From: Pseudomonadota bacterium | Lineage (GTDB): Bacteria > Pseudomonadota > Gammaproteobacteria > Burkholderiales > Burkholderiaceae_C | Reading direction: 5' to 3' | Assembly (NCBI GenBank): GCA_021805825.1 | Contig: JAJZEC010000015.1 | Span: forward strand, 1 to 58,425 | DNA length: 58,425 bases | Shown: piece after piece, positions 21,102-30,856 of the stretch | How positions within the stretch are numbered: position 1 is the first letter of the stretch | How the letters are laid out: the number at the start of each line of letters is the position of its first letter | Program-made: the position numbers and the translations under genes | The notes under the pieces: generated by a model | Told to the model about the DNA's origin: nothing | Seen by the model: the letters and a program-made list of their open reading frames with translations, nothing else | The model's database searches: none

Positions 21102-21515
21102 ATGCCATCCGTCGAAAAGACCGCAAGACCCGAGTTCCGCAACATCGGAATCGGGGACATCCTCACCTACCGCATGCCCCTGGCGGCGATCGTGTCGATC
21201 CTGCACCGCATCAGCGGGGCACTGATGTTCCTGCTGCTGCCCGTGGTGCTCTGGGCCTTCGATCGCAGCCTGCGCTCGGCGCAGGGTTTCGCCGCGGTGG
21301 CCGGGGTGCTCGGCTCGTGGCCCATGCGCCTGCTCGCGCTGGTGCTGTTCTGGGGGCTGGCGCACCACCTGTGCGCCGGCTTGCGCCACCTCTACGCCGA
21401 CATGTGCCCCCGCGCGGTGAGCAAGGAGGCCGGGCGTCGCAGTGCCGTGGCGGCGCTGGTGGTGTCGCTGCTGGCCACCGCGGCGTTCGCCGTCTATCTC
21501 TTCTCCGGAGCCTGA
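21102..21515 (+). CDS. sdhC: Succinate dehydrogenase cytochrome b556 subunit
   Basis: A 137-residue membrane anchor of complex II with three hydrophobic helices. It carries the quinone-site Ser/Arg region SILHRISGALMF and the heme-ligand His in GLAHHLCAGLRHLYAD. It binds heme b and ubiquinone together with SdhD. Start ATG 21102, with GAGG at the right distance. It is first of sdhCDAB-sdhE-gltA, and sdhD begins one base after its stop. Confidence 0.96.
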   Translation: MPSVEKTARPEFRNIGIGDILTYRMPLAAIVSILHRISGALMFLLLPVVLWAFDRSLRSAQGFAAVAGVLGSWPMRLLALVLFWGLAHHLCAGLRHLYADMCPRAVSKEAGRRSAVAALVVSLLATAAFAVYLFSGA

Positions 21516-21516
21516 G

Positions 21517-21882
21517 ATGTCCGCACCTGACTATGGTTCGCACCGGCTGGTCGTTGGTGCGCATTACGGATTCCGCGACTGGCTGGCCCAGCGCGTGACC
21601 GCCGTCGTGCTGGCCGCCTACGCGCTGTTCATGCTGGCGTTCGCGCTGCTGCCCGGCGCGGTCGACTATGCGCGCTGGCAGGGCCTGTTCGGCAACGAGG
21701 CGATGAAGCTGTTCAGCCTGGTGGCGTTCCTCGCGCTGCTGTACCACGTGTGGGTCGGCGTTCGCGATATCTGGATGGATTACGTCAAGCCCGTCGGCCT
21801 GCGCCTGAGCCTGCAGGTGCTGAGCATCGTGTGGCTGCTCGCCTGCGTCGGCGGCGCCGTGCAGGTTCTGTGGAGGGTCTGA
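21517..21882 (+). CDS. sdhD: Succinate dehydrogenase membrane anchor subunit
   Basis: A 121-residue anchor subunit with three transmembrane helices. Its signature FRDWLAQRVTAVVLAAY and the second-helix histidine in LLYHVWVGVRDIWMDYV are typical of SdhD, which shares heme and quinone binding with SdhC. ATG 21517 lies one base past the sdhC stop. The gene ends three bases before the sdhA GTG, so translation through the operon is tightly coupled. Confidence 0.95.
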   Translation: MSAPDYGSHRLVVGAHYGFRDWLAQRVTAVVLAAYALFMLAFALLPGAVDYARWQGLFGNEAMKLFSLVAFLALLYHVWVGVRDIWMDYVKPVGLRLSLQVLSIVWLLACVGGAVQVLWRV

Positions 21883-21885
21883 TCC

Positions 21886-23649
21886 GTGCAACCGAACAAA
21901 CGCAAATTCGATGTCGTGGTGGTCGGGGCCGGCGGCTCCGGGCTGCGTTGCGCGCTGCAACTGGCGCGTGCCGGCCTGGATGTGGCCGTGCTGTCCAAGG
22001 TGTTTCCGACGCGATCCCACACCGTGGCCGCACAGGGCGGCATTTCCGCCTCGCTGGGCAACATGAGCGAGGACAACTGGTACTGGCACATGTTCGACAC
22101 CGTCAAGGGGTCGGACTATCTCGGCGACCAGGATGCCATCGAGTTCATGTGCCGCGAGGCACCGAGCGCCGTGTACGAGCTCGAGCACATGGGGATGCCC
22201 TTCGACCGCAACCCGGACGGCACCATCTATCAGCGCCCCTTCGGCGGGCACACCGCGAACCTGGGCGAAAAAGCGGTGCAGCGCGCCTGCGCGGCCGCCG
22301 ACCGCACCGGCCATGCGCTGCTGCACACCCTGTACCAGCAGAACGTTGCCGCCCGTACCCGCTTCTTCGTCGAGTGGATGGCGCTCGACCTGATCCGCGG
22401 CAGCGACGGCACGGTGCTCGGCGTGGTGGCGATGGACATGGAAACCGGCGAGGTCAGCGTGCTGCAGGCCAAGGCCACGGTGCTGGCCACTGGCGGCGCC
22501 GGGCGCATCTTCGCCGCGTCGACCAACGCCTACATCAACACCGGCGACGGCCTGGGCATGGCCGCGCGCGCCGGGCTGGCGCTGCAGGACATGGAGTTCT
22601 GGCAATTCCACCCCACCGGGGTGGCAGGCGCCGGGGTGCTGATCACTGAAGGCGTGCGTGGCGAGGGCGGCATCCTGCTGAATTCCGAGGGCGAGCGCTT
22701 CATGGAGCGCTACGCCCCGACCTACAAGGATCTGGCGCCCCGCGATTTCGTCTCGCGCTCGATGGATCAGGAAATCAAGGAAGGCCGCGGCGTGGGCCCG
22801 CACAAGGATCATGTGCTGCTCAAGCTCGACCACCTGGGCGCCGAGACCATCCACAAGCGCCTGCCGTCGATCGCCGAGATCGCGCGCAAGTTCGCCAACG
22901 TGGACTGCACCAAGGAGCCGATCCCGGTGGTTCCGACCATCCACTACCAGATGGGCGGCATTCCGACCAACATCCACAGCCAGGTGCTGAGCGTGGGCGG
23001 CGATGGCTCCGAGGTCGTCGTCCAGGGCCTGTACGCGATCGGCGAGTGCTCCTGCGTCAGCGTGCATGGGGCGAACCGCCTGGGAACCAATTCCCTGCTC
23101 GACCTCGTGGTGTTCGGCCGCTCGGCCGGGCGCCATCTGGTGGACAGCCCGCTGCTGCGCGATTCCCATCAGGAGCTGCCGGCCGATTGCGCCGACGCTT
23201 CGCTGGCGCGTCTGGCGCGCCTCGATGGCTCGCGCAGCGGCGAATCGATCCAGGACGTGGCGCAGGCGATCCGCAGCAGCATGCAGAAGCATTGCGGGGT
23301 GTTCCGCACCTCCGATCTGCTGCAGGAGGGCGTGCAGCAGATCGTGGAAATCGCCAAGCGGGTGCAGGACATCCACCTGAAGGACAAGTCCAAGGTGTTC
23401 AACACCGCGCGTGTCGAGGCGCTGGAGGTCGAGAACCTGATCGAGACGGCCAAGGCGACCATGGTCTCGGCCGAGGCGCGCAAGGAAAGCCGCGGAGCGC
23501 ATTCCCACCGCGATTTCCCCGAGCGCGACGACGGCAACTGGCTCAAGCACACCCTGTGGTTCCGCGAGGGCAACCGCCTGGCCTATCGCGGTGTGCAGAT
23601 GAAGCCTCTCAGCGTGGATACCTTCCAGCCCAAGGCGCGCACTTTCTGA
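21886..23649 (+). CDS. sdhA: Succinate dehydrogenase flavoprotein subunit
   Basis: The 587-residue catalytic subunit of complex II, oxidising succinate to fumarate. The FAD-binding motif [20 protein letters not shown] is near the N-terminus. The flavinylated His lies in [11 protein letters not shown]. The active-site region has [14 protein letters not shown] and a late RSGESI region. The start is a GTG at 21886 preceded by GGAGGG. It ends in a typical FQPKARTF. Covalent FAD attachment would depend on SdhE, which is encoded in the same operon. Confidence 0.98.
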   Translation: MQPNKRKFDVVVVGAGGSGLRCALQLARAGLDVAVLSKVFPTRSHTVAAQGGISASLGNMSEDNWYWHMFDTVKGSDYLGDQDAIEFMCREAPSAVYELEHMGMPFDRNPDGTIYQRPFGGHTANLGEKAVQRACAAADRTGHALLHTLYQQNVAARTRFFVEWMALDLIRGSDGTVLGVVAMDMETGEVSVLQAKATVLATGGAGRIFAASTNAYINTGDGLGMAARAGLALQDMEFWQFHPTGVAGAGVLITEGVRGEGGILLNSEGERFMERYAPTYKDLAPRDFVSRSMDQEIKEGRGVGPHKDHVLLKLDHLGAETIHKRLPSIAEIARKFANVDCTKEPIPVVPTIHYQMGGIPTNIHSQVLSVGGDGSEVVVQGLYAIGECSCVSVHGANRLGTNSLLDLVVFGRSAGRHLVDSPLLRDSHQELPADCADASLARLARLDGSRSGESIQDVAQAIRSSMQKHCGVFRTSDLLQEGVQQIVEIAKRVQDIHLKDKSKVFNTARVEALEVENLIETAKATMVSAEARKESRGAHSHRDFPERDDGNWLKHTLWFREGNRLAYRGVQMKPLSVDTFQPKARTF

Positions 23650-23733
23650 TCCCGCAGCGGCCGGCGGCCAGCCGCACGATCGGCAGGCGGCCTGCGCAAG
23701 CCCCGCCCCGGCCCGCTGCCCATGGAGAATGTG

Positions 23734-24444
23734 ATGACCCGCAAGATGAAGTTTTCCATCTATCGCTACGACCCCGACCGCGACGAGCGGCCGTACATGA
23801 AGGACTACGAGGTCGAGCTGCAGCACAACGACAAGATGCTGCTCGACGCCCTCATGCGCATCAAGGCCGATGTCGACGAGACGCTGGCCTTCCGCCGCTC
23901 GTGTCGCGAGGGCGTGTGCGGCTCCGATGGCATGAACATCAACGGCAAGAACGGCCTGACCTGCACCACCAACCTGCTCACGCTGACCGAGCCGGTGGTG
24001 CTCAAGCCGCTGCCCGGCCTGCCGGTGATCCGTGACCTGATCGTCGACATGACGCAGTTCTTCAAGCAGTACCACTCGATCAAGCCGTACCTGATCAACG
24101 ACACGCCGCCGCCGGAGAAGGAGCGCCTGCAGAGCCCCGAGCAGCGCGAGGTGCTCAACGGCCTGTACGAGTGCATTCTGTGCGCCAGCTGTTCCACCTC
24201 GTGCCCGAGTTTCTGGTGGAACCCGGACAAGTTCGTCGGCCCGGCCGGCCTGCTGCAGGCCTACCGCTTCATCGCCGACAGCCGCGACGAGGCCACCGCG
24301 CAGCGGCTGGACAATCTGGAGGATCCGTACCGATTGTTCCGCTGCCACACGATCATGAACTGCGTCGATGTCTGCCCGAAGGAGCTGAACCCGACGCGTG
24401 CCATCGGCAGCATCAAGGATCTGATGCTGCGGCGGGCGGTCTGA
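23734..24444 (+). CDS. sdhB: Succinate dehydrogenase iron-sulfur subunit
   Basis: A 236-residue electron-transfer subunit with three Fe-S centres. The [2Fe-2S] cysteines are in CREGVCGSDGMNINGKNGLTC (20 of its bases omitted would not alter this; key Cys at the CxxxxC start and the C in LTC). [4Fe-4S]/[3Fe-4S] ligands are in CILCASCSTSCPSFWWN and CHTIMNCVDVCPKELNP. ATG 23734 (MTRKMKF) is preferred to the in-frame ATG 23722 because GGAGA lies 7 bases before it and the length then matches family members. An 84-bp gap separates it from sdhA. Confidence 0.97.
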   Translation: MTRKMKFSIYRYDPDRDERPYMKDYEVELQHNDKMLLDALMRIKADVDETLAFRRSCREGVCGSDGMNINGKNGLTCTTNLLTLTEPVVLKPLPGLPVIRDLIVDMTQFFKQYHSIKPYLINDTPPPEKERLQSPEQREVLNGLYECILCASCSTSCPSFWWNPDKFVGPAGLLQAYRFIADSRDEATAQRLDNLEDPYRLFRCHTIMNCVDVCPKELNPTRAIGSIKDLMLRRAV

Positions 24445-24732
24445 GTGTCGATGCACGAGCCGCAGGCGGGCGCAGCGGACGCAGGCGACGCCGCGCTGCG
24501 CCGGCTGCGTTGGCGCGCGCGCCGCGGCCTGCTGGAGAACGACCTGCTGTTCACGCGTTTCTTCGCCCGCCACGGTGATGCGCTGCAGCCGGCGCAGGTC
24601 GCCGCGCTGGGCTCGTTGCTCGAACTGGACGACAACACCCTGCTGGCGTTGCTGCTCGGGCATGTCGAGCCGCCACCTGAGGCGCAGGCGGCGCAGCAGC
24701 TGGGCCTGCTGGATCTGCTGCGCGCCGATTGA
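24445..24732 (+). CDS. sdhE: FAD assembly factor SdhE
   Basis: A 95-residue SdhE/YgfY (DUF339) protein that promotes covalent flavinylation of SdhA. The conserved motif [15 protein letters not shown] carries the RGxxE signature. The five-helix fold is consistent with [18 protein letters not shown]-like content (here [18 protein letters not shown]). The start is the GTG at 24445, directly after the sdhB stop, with ATG 24451 as an alternative. Its position between sdhB and gltA fits the operon logic of maturing complex II. Confidence 0.93.
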   Translation: MSMHEPQAGAADAGDAALRRLRWRARRGLLENDLLFTRFFARHGDALQPAQVAALGSLLELDDNTLLALLLGHVEPPPEAQAAQQLGLLDLLRAD

Positions 24733-24779
24733 TTCCCCGCGGGCGCCTTGCCGCCTGCCCCACAAACCCGGAGTCCACG

Positions 24780-26093
<1,314 letters not shown>

Positions 26094-26143
26094 GGCCGCA
26101 GCCCGCCGCGGCGGCGCGGCCGGGCTGACCGTACAATTCCATC

Positions 26144-26173
26144 TTCCCGCCGCACCGGCCGGTGCGGCGGGAA
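26144..26173. repeat. 30-bp perfect palindrome between gltA and leuC
   Basis: The 15-base arm TTCCCGCCGCACCGG is followed directly by its reverse complement. It begins 7 bases after a -10-like TACAAT (26132-26137) and ends 38 bases before leuC. It could be the gltA terminator (only a weak T-rich tail, TTCCTGTTTT, follows), a leuC leader hairpin, or an operator. Confidence 0.6.
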
Positions 26174-26210
26174 TTCCTGTTTTCCGCCTCCGCAAGCAGC
26201 CCCTACATCG

Positions 26211-27611
26211 ATGGCACGCACCCTCTACGACAAACTCTGGGACGAGCATCTGGTGGATGTCGAGTCCGACGGCACCGCGCTGCTGTACATCGACCGCCAT
26301 CTGGTGCACGAAGTCACCAGCCCGCAGGCCTTCGAGGGACTGGAACTGGCGGCTCGCAAGGTCTGGCGCGTCAGCGCCAACCTGGCGGTGTCGGATCACA
26401 ACGTGCCCACGACGGATCGCGCGCAGGGCATCGCGGACGCCGTGTCGCGGCTGCAGGTCGAGACCCTCGATCGCAATTGCGACGCCCATGGCATCACCCA
26501 GTTCAAGATGAACGACCGGCGCCAGGGCATCGTGCACGTCATCGGCCCCGAGCAGGGAGCCACGCTGCCTGGCATGACCGTGGTGTGCGGCGACTCGCAC
26601 ACCAGCACCCACGGAGCCTTCGGCGCGCTGGCCTTCGGCATCGGCACCAGTGAGGTCGAGCATGTGCTGGCCACGCAGACCCTGCTGGCGCGCAAGATGA
26701 AGAACATGCTCGTCTGGGTATCCGGCGCGCTGCAGCCGGGCTGCACCGCCAAGGATCTGGCGCTGGCGGTGATCGGCGTCATCGGTACCGCCGGCGGCAC
26801 CGGCAGCACCATCGAGTTCGCCGGCCCGGCGGTGCGCGCCCTGAGCATGGAAGGCCGCATGACCCTGTGCAACATGGCCATCGAGGCCGGCGCGCGCGCC
26901 GGCCTGGTCGGGGTCGACGAAACCACCCTGCGCTACATCCAGGGGCGCCCTTTCGCACCCAGCGGCGTCGAGTGGCAGCAGGCGCAGGCCTACTGGGCCG
27001 GCCTGCACTCCGATGCCGGCGCGCAATTCGACCTGCGCGTGGATCTCGACGCGTCCCGGATCCGGCCGCAGGTCACCTGGGGCACGTCGCCGGAAATGGT
27101 GGTGGCCATCGACGAGCGCGTACCCGACCCCGAGAAGCAGCCCGACGCCGTCAAGCGCGCGGCGATGGAGCGCGCGCTGGAATACATGAACCTGCAACCC
27201 GGCAAGCCGATCAGCGACATCCGCATCGACAAGGTGTTCATCGGCTCGTGCACGAATTCCCGTATCGAGGATCTGCGCGATGCCGCACGGGTGCTCGCCG
27301 GGCGCCGCATCGCCTCCAACGTGCGCCTGGCGCTGGCCGTGCCGGGCTCGGGGCTGGTGAAGGCGCAGGCCGAACGCGAGGGCCTGGATCGGATCTTCGT
27401 CGCCGCCGGCTTCGAGTGGCGCGAACCCGGGTGCTCGATGTGCCTGGCGATGAACGCCGACCGCCTGCAGCCCGGCGAGCGCTGCGCGTCGACCTCCAAC
27501 CGCAACTTCGAGGGACGCCAGGGCCAGGGTGGCCGCACCCACCTGCTGAGCCCGGCGATGGCCGCCGCCGCCGCCGTGGCCGGGCACTTCGTCGACGTGC
27601 GCGCGCTGTGA
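26211..27611 (+). CDS. leuC: 3-isopropylmalate dehydratase large subunit
   Basis: A 466-residue large subunit of isopropylmalate isomerase in leucine synthesis. The Fe-S cysteines are in [13 protein letters not shown] and GCSMCLAMN. Other conserved segments are [30 protein letters not shown] and [12 protein letters not shown]. Start ATG 26211 ([15 protein letters not shown]). It is first of leuC-leuD-leuB, which are separated by short gaps and followed by asd. leuA is not in this window. Confidence 0.98.
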   Translation: MARTLYDKLWDEHLVDVESDGTALLYIDRHLVHEVTSPQAFEGLELAARKVWRVSANLAVSDHNVPTTDRAQGIADAVSRLQVETLDRNCDAHGITQFKMNDRRQGIVHVIGPEQGATLPGMTVVCGDSHTSTHGAFGALAFGIGTSEVEHVLATQTLLARKMKNMLVWVSGALQPGCTAKDLALAVIGVIGTAGGTGSTIEFAGPAVRALSMEGRMTLCNMAIEAGARAGLVGVDETTLRYIQGRPFAPSGVEWQQAQAYWAGLHSDAGAQFDLRVDLDASRIRPQVTWGTSPEMVVAIDERVPDPEKQPDAVKRAAMERALEYMNLQPGKPISDIRIDKVFIGSCTNSRIEDLRDAARVLAGRRIASNVRLALAVPGSGLVKAQAEREGLDRIFVAAGFEWREPGCSMCLAMNADRLQPGERCASTSNRNFEGRQGQGGRTHLLSPAMAAAAAVAGHFVDVRAL

Positions 27612-27659
27612 CGGCGCCTGCCCCCCTTCCTGCGTCCGGAATCCACGCGTCCAGCCCCC

Positions 27660-28307
27660 ATGCAAGCCTTCACCGTCCACCAGGGCATCGTCGTGCCGAT
27701 CGATCGCGAGAACGTCGACACCGATGCCATCATTCCCAAGCAGTTCCTGAAGTCCATCCGCCGTACCGGCTTCGGCCCGAACCTGTTCGACGAATGGCGC
27801 TACCTCGACCACGGAGAACCTGGGCAGGATCCCGCATCGCGCAGGCCCAACCCGGACTTCGTGCTCAACCAGCCGCGCTTCCAGGGCGCCAGCATCCTGC
27901 TGGCGCGCAAGAACTTCGGCTGCGGATCCTCCCGCGAGCACGCGCCGTGGGCGATCGAGCAATGGGGAATCCGGGCCCTGATCGCGCCGTCCTTCGCCGA
28001 CATCTTCTTCAACAACTGCTTCAAGACCGGCCTGCTGCCGATCGTGCTGCCCGAGGCCGAGGTGGCGCGGCTGTTCGACGAGGTGGCGGCCTTTCCCGGC
28101 TACGCGCTGAGCATCGATCTGCCGCGCCAGCGGGTGTGCAAGCCCGACGGCAGCGAACTGCCCTTCGAGATCACCGCCTTCCGCAAGAACTGCCTGGTCG
28201 GCGGCCTGGACGAAATCGGCCTGACGCTGCGCAAGGCCGACAAGGTGCGCGCCTTCGAGGCCGAGCGCATCGCCCGCATGCCGTGGCTGGCGCACCGCAT
28301 CCTCTGA
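27660..28307 (+). CDS. leuD: 3-isopropylmalate dehydratase small subunit
   Basis: A 215-residue small (swivel) subunit that completes the LeuC active site. The characteristic segment is [20 protein letters not shown], and [14 protein letters not shown] near the N-terminus is invariant in the family. Start ATG 27660. It lies 48 bases after leuC and 23 bases before leuB. Confidence 0.98.
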   Translation: MQAFTVHQGIVVPIDRENVDTDAIIPKQFLKSIRRTGFGPNLFDEWRYLDHGEPGQDPASRRPNPDFVLNQPRFQGASILLARKNFGCGSSREHAPWAIEQWGIRALIAPSFADIFFNNCFKTGLLPIVLPEAEVARLFDEVAAFPGYALSIDLPRQRVCKPDGSELPFEITAFRKNCLVGGLDEIGLTLRKADKVRAFEAERIARMPWLAHRIL

Positions 28308-28330
28308 ACCGCCCCACACCCGATCACACC

Positions 28331-29425
28331 ATGAACATCGCTGTCCTGCCGGGCGACGGCATCGGCCCCGAGATCATCGAACAGGCGGTGCGCGTGCTCG
28401 AGCGCCTGCGCGCCAAGGGCCTGCAGCTGGAGTTCGCCTATGCCGACGTCGGCGGCACCGCCTACGAACGCCACGGCCATCCACTGCCCGCGGCGACGCT
28501 GGAGCTCGCTTCGCGCGCCGATGCGGTGTTGTTCGGCTCGGTCGGCGACCCGCGCTTCGACACCCTCGAGCGGGCGCTGCGCCCGGAGCAGGCGATCCTG
28601 GGCCTGCGCAAGAACCTCGGCTTGTTCGCCAACCTGCGTCCGGCGATTCTCTACCCGGAGCTCGCGCAGGCCTCGTCACTGAAGGCCGAGGTCGTGTCCG
28701 GCCTGGACATCCTGATCGTCCGTGAACTGACCGGAGACATCTATTTCGGACAGCCTCGGGGTCGCCGCAGCGCGCCCGACGGCGCTTTCGCGGGCGCAGA
28801 CGAAGGCTTCGACACCATGCGCTACAGCCGCCCGGAGATCGAGCGCATCGCCCACCTGGCCTTCCAGTCGGCGCGCAAGCGCAAGGCCGCCGGGCATGCT
28901 GGACGGGTGACCAGCGTCGACAAGGCCAACGTGCTCGAGACCTCGCAATTCTGGAGGGACGTGGTCACCGAGGTGCACGCCGGCTATGCCGACATCGAGC
29001 TCGAGCACATGTACGTCGACAACGCGGCGATGCAGCTGGTGCGGGCGCCGAAGAAATTCGACGTCGTGGTCACCGGCAACCTGTTCGGCGATATTCTGTC
29101 GGACGAGGCGTCGATGCTCACCGGTTCGATCGGCATGCTGCCTTCGGCCTCGCTGGGAGAGGGCGGGCGCGGTCTGTACGAACCCTCGCACGGATCGGCA
29201 CCGGACATCGCCGGGCGCGGCTTGGCCAACCCCCTGGCCACCATCCTCAGCGCGGCGATGATGCTGCGCTACTCGCTGGGGCAGGCGCAGGCGGCGCAGG
29301 ACATCGAGCAGGCCGTGCGCCAGGTGCTGCGGCAGGGCCTGCGCACCGCCGACATCGCCGAGCCCTCCGCGAGCAGCGTGGGTACCGCGCAGATGGGCGA
29401 CGCGGTGGTCGCGGCGCTGGGCTGA
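28331..29425 (+). CDS. leuB: 3-isopropylmalate dehydrogenase
   Basis: A 364-residue NAD-dependent decarboxylating dehydrogenase giving the leucine precursor 2-oxoisocaproate. Signatures are [35 protein letters not shown], the catalytic Lys in SVDKANVL, and [20 protein letters not shown] for metal binding. Start ATG 28331. The same open frame runs back through leuC/leuD only because GC-rich sequence lacks stops. It is followed by an 87-bp purine-rich gap and asd. Confidence 0.98.
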   Translation: MNIAVLPGDGIGPEIIEQAVRVLERLRAKGLQLEFAYADVGGTAYERHGHPLPAATLELASRADAVLFGSVGDPRFDTLERALRPEQAILGLRKNLGLFANLRPAILYPELAQASSLKAEVVSGLDILIVRELTGDIYFGQPRGRRSAPDGAFAGADEGFDTMRYSRPEIERIAHLAFQSARKRKAAGHAGRVTSVDKANVLETSQFWRDVVTEVHAGYADIELEHMYVDNAAMQLVRAPKKFDVVVTGNLFGDILSDEASMLTGSIGMLPSASLGEGGRGLYEPSHGSAPDIAGRGLANPLATILSAAMMLRYSLGQAQAAQDIEQAVRQVLRQGLRTADIAEPSASSVGTAQMGDAVVAALG

Positions 29426-29512
29426 GGCAGAGCGGAACAGGGCGGAACCGGGCGGGGCGGAGCAGAGAAGCGCTTGCGCCCTCAGGGACGTATCGACAGG
29501 GAAGCGAAGGAC

Positions 29513-30619
29513 ATGGCGAAGCAGCGGGTCGGCCTGGTGGGCTGGCGGGGCATGGTGGGTTCGGTGCTGATGCAGCGCATGCGCGCCGAGGGTGACCTGG
29601 ATCGGGTCGAGGCGGTGTATTTCTCCACCAGCAATGCGGGTGGCCGGGCGCCCGACGGATCCTCGCTGCACGACGCGCACGACCTCGAGGCCCTGCGTTC
29701 CTGCGACATCGTGCTCACCGCCCAGGGCGGGGACTACACCACCGCGGTGTTCGATCGCCTGCGCGCCAGCGGCTGGAACGGGCACTGGATCGACGCCGCC
29801 TCGACGCTGCGCATGCGTGAAGACGCGGTGATCGTGCTCGACCCGGTGAACCGTGCGCTGATCGATGCCGCGCTGGAGCGCGGCGGGCGCAACTGGATCG
29901 GCGGCAATTGCACCGTCAGCTGCATGCTGATGGCGGTCGGTGCGCTGTTCAAGGCCGGACTGGTCGAGTGGATGAGCAGCATGACCTACCAGGCCGCCTC
30001 CGGGGGCGGGGCGCAGCACATGCGCGAACTGCTGGCCCAGTTCGGCACCCTGCACGGGGCGGTGGGCCCGCTGCTCGACGATCCGGCCTCGGCCATCCTG
30101 GAGATCGACCGCCGGGTCATCGACGCGCAGCGTGCGCTGCCTGCCGAGGCCACCCGCCACTTCCAGGTTCCGCTGGGCGGCAGCCTGATTCCCTGGATCG
30201 ACAAGGATCTGGGCGACGGGGTGTCGCGCGAGGAATGGAAGGGCGGCGCGGAGAGCAACAAGATCCTCGGCAACCAGCAGCCGGTTCCGGTCGACGGCCT
30301 GTGCGTGCGCGTCGGGGCGATGCGCTGCCACAGTCAGGCACTGAGCATCCACCTGCGGCGCGACGTGCCGCTGGGCGATATCGAGGCCATGATCGCCGCC
30401 GACAACGAATGGGTGAAGGTCGTGCCCAACACCCGCGAGGCGAGTCTGCGCGAGCTCACCCCGGTGGCGGTCACCGGAACCCTCACGGTGCCGGTCGGCA
30501 GGTTGCGCAAGATGGCCATGGGCCCGCGCTACCTGAGCGCCTTCACGGTCGGCGACCAGCTGCTGTGGGGGGCTGCCGAGCCGCTGCGCCGCATGTTGCG
30601 CATCCTGCTGCAGGCCTGA
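29513..30619 (+). CDS. asd: Aspartate-semialdehyde dehydrogenase
   Basis: A 368-residue enzyme of lysine, threonine, methionine and diaminopimelate synthesis, reducing aspartyl phosphate with NADPH. The N-terminus has [18 protein letters not shown], and the catalytic Cys lies in GGNCTVSCM. The gamma-proteobacterial-type insertions are present ([11 protein letters not shown]). The ATG at 29513 is chosen (AAGG close upstream). In-frame upstream codons are possible but not family-like. Confidence 0.97.
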   Translation: MAKQRVGLVGWRGMVGSVLMQRMRAEGDLDRVEAVYFSTSNAGGRAPDGSSLHDAHDLEALRSCDIVLTAQGGDYTTAVFDRLRASGWNGHWIDAASTLRMREDAVIVLDPVNRALIDAALERGGRNWIGGNCTVSCMLMAVGALFKAGLVEWMSSMTYQAASGGGAQHMRELLAQFGTLHGAVGPLLDDPASAILEIDRRVIDAQRALPAEATRHFQVPLGGSLIPWIDKDLGDGVSREEWKGGAESNKILGNQQPVPVDGLCVRVGAMRCHSQALSIHLRRDVPLGDIEAMIAADNEWVKVVPNTREASLRELTPVAVTGTLTVPVGRLRKMAMGPRYLSAFTVGDQLLWGAAEPLRRMLRILLQA

Positions 30620-30732
30620 TGCGCGCCGCTTCCGGAACCCGCAGGACGGCGCAAGCTTTGCGCGCACGCCACGTCCGGCACCCCTCGGGAGCCAAATCCT
30701 TCCGGTTTATAGGGGACGATTGGTTACTATCG

Positions 30733-30762
30733 CAGACAAAGGCCCTTCGTTGTCTCAGACAA
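30733..30762. promoter_or_regulatory. AGACAA/TTGTCT repeat array in the fimV leader
   Basis: CAGACAA (30733-30739) is followed by the palindrome TTGTCTCAGACAA (30750-30762). This gives three copies of a 6-base half-site, two direct and one inverted. It lies in the 237-bp gap between asd and fimV, about 95-125 bases before the fimV start, after -10-like TTTATA and TACTAT sequences at 30706 and 30725. Confidence 0.45.
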
Positions 30763-30856
30763 TCAAGGGGTTGGCGGGAAGCATGCAAGCCGTGCATGAG
30801 CCTTCGGGCCATGGCGCACGCGTAGCCGGGCAACCATGCAGATCAGGGGAAGCAAC

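Noticed and set aside
29426-29512. Purine-rich repeat-like stretch between leuB and asd as a regulatory repeat
   Set aside because: GCGGAACAGGGCGGAAC-type similarity is short and irregular; it is more likely simple-sequence drift.
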